A program made the translations under genes and the position numbers. From the NCBI GenBank assembly GCA_024742665.1, contig JANSYA010000007.1, positions 186,001 through 250,000 of the forward strand: a stretch of 64,000 bases of DNA. Direction: 5' to 3'. This document shows positions 60,762 to 64,000 of the stretch, piece by piece. This stretch comes from a bacterium (GTDB lineage: Bacteria; Spirochaetota; Leptospiria; Leptospirales; Leptonemataceae). The notes under the pieces are model-generated. The model ran no database searches. It was not told the DNA's origin and saw only the letters and a program-made list of their open reading frames with translations. Position 1 is the first letter of the stretch. Every line of letters starts with the position of its first letter.

Positions 60762-61358
60762 ATGGCCGACGCGAAAATCGCATCAGTATACGCGGAAGCG
60801 CTTGTGGAACTCGTACTCGATCAAGCGGGAACGGGTGCCGAAGGGCAAAAGACCGCGCTCGAAGCTCTGGAGACGGAGCTGGGCGGTTTGATTGCGGCCT
60901 TACAAGAAGACTCTACGGTCTGGGATTTTTTCCGCAGTCCGGTCGTCGGATCGGCGGCGAAACAAAAGGTGCTGGATCAGGTCTTAAAGAATTCTTTAAG
61001 CAAAGATCTGTATAACTTTACAGGCGTGCTGAACGTCCGCGGTCGTTTGAACGAACTGCCGGCGATTCTGGCGGCCTACACGAAGCTGGCGGACGATCAG
61101 GTCGGCCGTCGCCGCGTAACGGTTTATTCGGCGGAAAAGCTGTCGGATTCAGATCGAGAACAGCTCCTCGCAGCCGTGAAGAGTTACTTCGATCGCAATA
61201 TTATTATGGAAAACGAGCTCAAGCCGGAACTGATCGGCGGGCTGGTGGTACGGTCGGGAGACCACGTTCTGGATACCAGCATCCAGAGCCGACTGAAACG
61301 TTTTAAGCAGATCATGCTGGATCAGAAAATAGCGGGCGAGACATACTATGAAAATTAA
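60762..61358 (+). CDS. atpH: ATP synthase F1 subunit delta
   Basis: 198 residues with an N-terminal helical bundle and the conserved end region [32 protein letters not shown], which is typical of delta/OSCP. It links the peripheral stalk to the F1 head. It is slightly longer than usual because of a short acidic insert near residues 20-40. Overlaps atpA by 11 bases. Confidence 0.94.
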   Translation: MADAKIASVYAEALVELVLDQAGTGAEGQKTALEALETELGGLIAALQEDSTVWDFFRSPVVGSAAKQKVLDQVLKNSLSKDLYNFTGVLNVRGRLNELPAILAAYTKLADDQVGRRRVTVYSAEKLSDSDREQLLAAVKSYFDRNIIMENELKPELIGGLVVRSGDHVLDTSIQSRLKRFKQIMLDQKIAGETYYEN

Positions 61359-62880
61359 AACCGACGAAATCACAAGCGTTCTCAAAAAAGAGATTTCAAG
61401 TTTCCAGGAGAAGCTGGATCTCGCTGAAGTCGGCGAAGTGCTTTCCGTAGGTGACGGCATCGCGCAGGTTTACGGCCTCCAGAACGTAATGTTCAACGAG
61501 ATGATCGAGTTCGAAGATGGAACTCTGGGTCTCGCCTTCAACTTAGAAGAGAATTCCGTGGGTGTTGTAATCCTCGGTGAATACACGCAGATTCGCGAAG
61601 GCTTTCAGGTGAAGCGCCTCGGCCGCGTTCTCGACGTTCCCGTCGGCGAAGCGATGCTGGGCCGGATCGTGGATCCCCTGGGTCGTCCCGTAGACGGCAA
61701 AGGCCCGATCAATACGAGCGAAACCCGTCCGATGGAAATCATCGCTCCCGGTATCTCGAAGCGCCAGCCGGTAGGCGAGCCGATGCAGACCGGCATTAAG
61801 TCGATCGACGCGATGATTCCCGTCGGTCGCGGTCAGCGCGAACTGATCATCGGCGACCGCGGCACCGGCAAGACCGCCATCGCCATCGATACCATTATCA
61901 ACCAGAAAGGCAAAGACGTGATGTGCGTCTATGTCGCGATCGGTCAGAAGGCGTCGAACATCGTCGCTCTGCAGGAACGCCTGGAAAAACTCGGCTGCAT
62001 GGACTACACGATCATCGTCGCCGCGTCCGCGTCCGATCCGGCTTCGTTGCAGTATCTCGCCCCCTACGGCGGTTGCGCCCAGGCCGAGTACTTCATGTAT
62101 TCTAAAAAGAAAGCGACCCTCGTCGTTTACGATGACCTGAGCAAGCAGGCCAACGCCTATCGCCAGATGTCGCTCTTGCTGCGTCGCCCGCCGGGTCGTG
62201 AAGCTTACCCCGGCGACGTATTCTATCTGCACAGCCGTCTATTGGAACGCGCCGTAAAGCTGAGCGACGATCTCGGCGGCGGTTCACTGACCGCTCTGCC
62301 GATCATCGAAACGCAAGAAGGCGAGGTCTCCGCCTATATTCCGACCAACGTGATTTCTATTACGGACGGCCAGATCTATCTGCAGCCGAACCTCTTCGCA
62401 TCCGGACAGCGTCCCGCTGTGGACGTCGGTATCTCCGTATCTCGTGTGGGTGGTTCCGCCCAGACCAAAGCCATGAAGTCGGTTTCCGGTAAGATGAAGC
62501 TTGACCTGGCGCAGTTCCGTGAACTGGAAGCCTTCGCGCAGCTTGGAACGGATCTGGACGCGGCCACGCAGGCCCAGCTCGACCGCGGCTATCGCGTACT
62601 CGAAGTCCTGATTCAGGGCGAAGGTGAGCCGTGGGAAGTCGAAGAGCAGGTCGTAAGTATCTTCTCTGTAACCCGCGGTCTGATGGATACCATCGATATT
62701 CCCCGCGTGCGTGAATTCGAAAAAGCGTTGATCGAACATCTGCGGAACGCTCACGCCGAACTACTCAAAGGCATTAAAGATTCGAAGAAAATCGAAGACG
62801 AAGGCAAGTTGGAGCGCACCGTCAAAGATTTCGCGGAAGCCTTTGTCTCCGGCCGCGCGGCGGAAGTTCGCAGCCAGTAA
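61348..62880 (+). CDS. atpA: ATP synthase F1 subunit alpha
   Basis: 510 residues, a standard length. The N-terminal barrel ([17 protein letters not shown]), Walker A ([13 protein letters not shown] near 168), and the [30 protein letters not shown] block are all normal, as is the C-terminal helical part. Alpha subunits carry the non-catalytic nucleotide sites of F1. Coupled to atpH by overlap. Confidence 0.97.
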   Translation: MKIKTDEITSVLKKEISSFQEKLDLAEVGEVLSVGDGIAQVYGLQNVMFNEMIEFEDGTLGLAFNLEENSVGVVILGEYTQIREGFQVKRLGRVLDVPVGEAMLGRIVDPLGRPVDGKGPINTSETRPMEIIAPGISKRQPVGEPMQTGIKSIDAMIPVGRGQRELIIGDRGTGKTAIAIDTIINQKGKDVMCVYVAIGQKASNIVALQERLEKLGCMDYTIIVAASASDPASLQYLAPYGGCAQAEYFMYSKKKATLVVYDDLSKQANAYRQMSLLLRRPPGREAYPGDVFYLHSRLLERAVKLSDDLGGGSLTALPIIETQEGEVSAYIPTNVISITDGQIYLQPNLFASGQRPAVDVGISVSRVGGSAQTKAMKSVSGKMKLDLAQFRELEAFAQLGTDLDAATQAQLDRGYRVLEVLIQGEGEPWEVEEQVVSIFSVTRGLMDTIDIPRVREFEKALIEHLRNAHAELLKGIKDSKKIEDEGKLERTVKDFAEAFVSGRAAEVRSQ

Positions 62881-62927
62881 GCTTCGCAATAGTGTCGAGT
62901 ATCAGAACTCCAGGATAACGCAAACAC

Positions 62928-63833
62928 ATGGCCGGCTCAAAGATTATCAAGAAGCGCATCGCTTCGGTAAAAAATACGCGGAAGATCACGCGCACGATGG
63001 AGATGGTGGCGACCGCCAAGTCCAAGAAGCTGATCGATCGCGTAAACGAAGCCAAGCCGTACGGCGATAAGCTCCTGAATATCATGGAGTCTCTGGCGAC
63101 CCAGGGTGGCAATATCGACAGCCCCTATCTGCGAATCGAAGAAAACCCGCGCAAAGCTGCGCTGGTGGTCGTTAGCGCAAACCGCGGTCTATGCGGTGGC
63201 TACAATACCAACCTGCTGCGCCTGGCGCGGCAGCAGGTCGATAAACTTAAAACCGGCGGCAATACCGAAGTCGACATCTACATGATCGGCAAAAAGGGCG
63301 CCGCGTTTTTCAAGTTCCTGCAGATTGGCGTGCACGAAACCATCATCGATATTGACGACACCTTTACTTATGACCAGGCGGATACGCTGGTAACCAAACT
63401 CATGGACTCCTTCGAAGACCTGAAATACGATCGCGTCGAAGTGGTCTCGACCGTCTATCTCTCGGCGGGCAGTCAAAAGCCCGATGTGATCCAGCTGTTG
63501 CCGGTCGGACTCGGCGAAAGCGCCCAGGCCGACGACGCTGCGAAGGCGGACGCCAGTGCAGGCGAGGGCGCGACCACCGGCCCCGTGATCTACGAACCGG
63601 ATCCGGCGACGATCGCCAGCGAGATGATTCCTCTGGCGATCAAAACCACCTTCTATCGCATTTTACTGGAAGCGGTCGCTTCCGAACAAATCGCGCGTCG
63701 CATCGCCATGAAAAACGCGACCGACGCGGCCGGCGAGATGGTCAAGCAGCTCACCCGGACTTACAACCGTGCTCGTCAGGCGGGCATCACTCAGGAAATT
63801 CTCGAAATTGTGGGCGGCGCGGAAGCCGTATAA
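62928..63833 (+). CDS. atpG: ATP synthase F1 subunit gamma
   Basis: 301 residues. The conserved N-terminal helix (KKRIASVKNTRKITRTMEMVATAKSKK, in part) and the matching C-terminal helix (MKNATDAAGEMVKQLTRTYNRARQAGITQEILEIVGGAEAV) form the rotating coiled coil. A low-complexity Ala/Asp insert lies near 200-215. It transmits rotation from the c-ring to the catalytic head. Confidence 0.96.
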   Translation: MAGSKIIKKRIASVKNTRKITRTMEMVATAKSKKLIDRVNEAKPYGDKLLNIMESLATQGGNIDSPYLRIEENPRKAALVVVSANRGLCGGYNTNLLRLARQQVDKLKTGGNTEVDIYMIGKKGAAFFKFLQIGVHETIIDIDDTFTYDQADTLVTKLMDSFEDLKYDRVEVVSTVYLSAGSQKPDVIQLLPVGLGESAQADDAAKADASAGEGATTGPVIYEPDPATIASEMIPLAIKTTFYRILLEAVASEQIARRIAMKNATDAAGEMVKQLTRTYNRARQAGITQEILEIVGGAEAV

Positions 63834-63924
63834 AAATGAGCGGCGCAAGGCGTCGTTCAATTGAATCTAAAACGAAATTCTAAAATCTAAGATAACATCT
63901 CAGGCAAGAAGAGGAAAAGAAATT

Positions 63925-64000
63925 ATGGCAACTGCGGCAACAGGTACGAACAAAGGCAAGATCCTCCAGGTTCTCGGTTCGGTCGTCGATATCACCTTCG
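63925..64000 (+). CDS. atpD: ATP synthase F1 subunit beta, 5' end only
   Basis: The ATG at 63925 follows a GAAGAGGAAAAG ribosome site. The 25 codons present read MATAATGTNKGKILQVLGSV then VDITF, the usual beginning of the beta subunit barrel. The gene runs off the right edge. Beta subunits hold the catalytic sites. Position after atpG is the normal operon order. Confidence 0.93.
   Translation, partial: MATAATGTNKGKILQVLGSVVDITF

Overview
The window is about 58-60% G+C, densely packed chromosomal DNA with genes on both strands and no gene-free stretch longer than 300 bases. There is no rRNA, CRISPR array, insertion sequence or phage gene. The gene content best suits a Leptospira-like spirochaete (Leptospirales, Leptonema/Turneriella relatives). 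Pointers are many lipoprotein-type signal peptides, a FapA (DUF342) protein, degenerate nucleotidyl-cyclase-like proteins with a free-standing cyclic-nucleotide-binding protein, tRNA-Ile(GAT) and tRNA-Ala(TGC) lying outside any rRNA operon, and a long ATP synthase subunit a. This placement is inferred from gene content, not from a sequence match.

Region 1 (1-13.5 kb): a pair of M16 zinc peptidases, the left one cut by the window edge; tRNA-Ile; an ammonium transporter fused to a chemoreceptor signalling domain; a 1537-residue protein with a histone-H1-like tail, GAF domains, a long coiled coil and a kinase-type ATPase domain; an SDR oxidoreductase; tRNA-Ala; and two linked cyclase-homology proteins, the second with a degenerate receiver domain. 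Region 2 (13.5-35.8 kb) is mostly metabolic and housekeeping: a hybrid histidine kinase, oligopeptidase A, a bile-acid-symporter-family carrier, a small GHKL ATPase, TldE-TldD, acetoacetyl-CoA synthetase, an SbtA-type bicarbonate transporter, HtpX, beta-carbonic anhydrase, HemB, HisI, AroA overlapping FapA, a small secreted protein and a porin.

Region 3 (35.8-54.8 kb) is envelope and signalling: a leftward cluster with an O-antigen-ligase-like protein, a GT87-like glycosyltransferase, a single-pass protein and a membrane protein fused to a lipoprotein; a glutaredoxin-like lipoprotein; a MAPEG protein; a beta-lactamase-fold lipoprotein next to a MarR regulator; a CBS-domain protein; the Rel (p)ppGpp enzyme; a protein of unknown function; a GT51 transglycosylase; a cAMP-type binding domain; and a cell-wall amidase that appears to start at a CTG codon overlapping the stop of its upstream neighbour. 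Region 4 (54.8-64 kb): signal peptidase I, a HicB-like small protein, then the F-type ATP synthase operon atpZ-[second signal peptidase I]-atpI-atpB-E-F-H-A-G-D, with atpD cut by the right edge.

Points most worth a second look are the Amt-chemoreceptor fusion, the H1-tailed coiled-coil ATPase, the degenerate cyclase pair, the signal peptidase inside the ATP synthase operon, the CTG-initiated amidase and the membrane protein-lipoprotein fusion.
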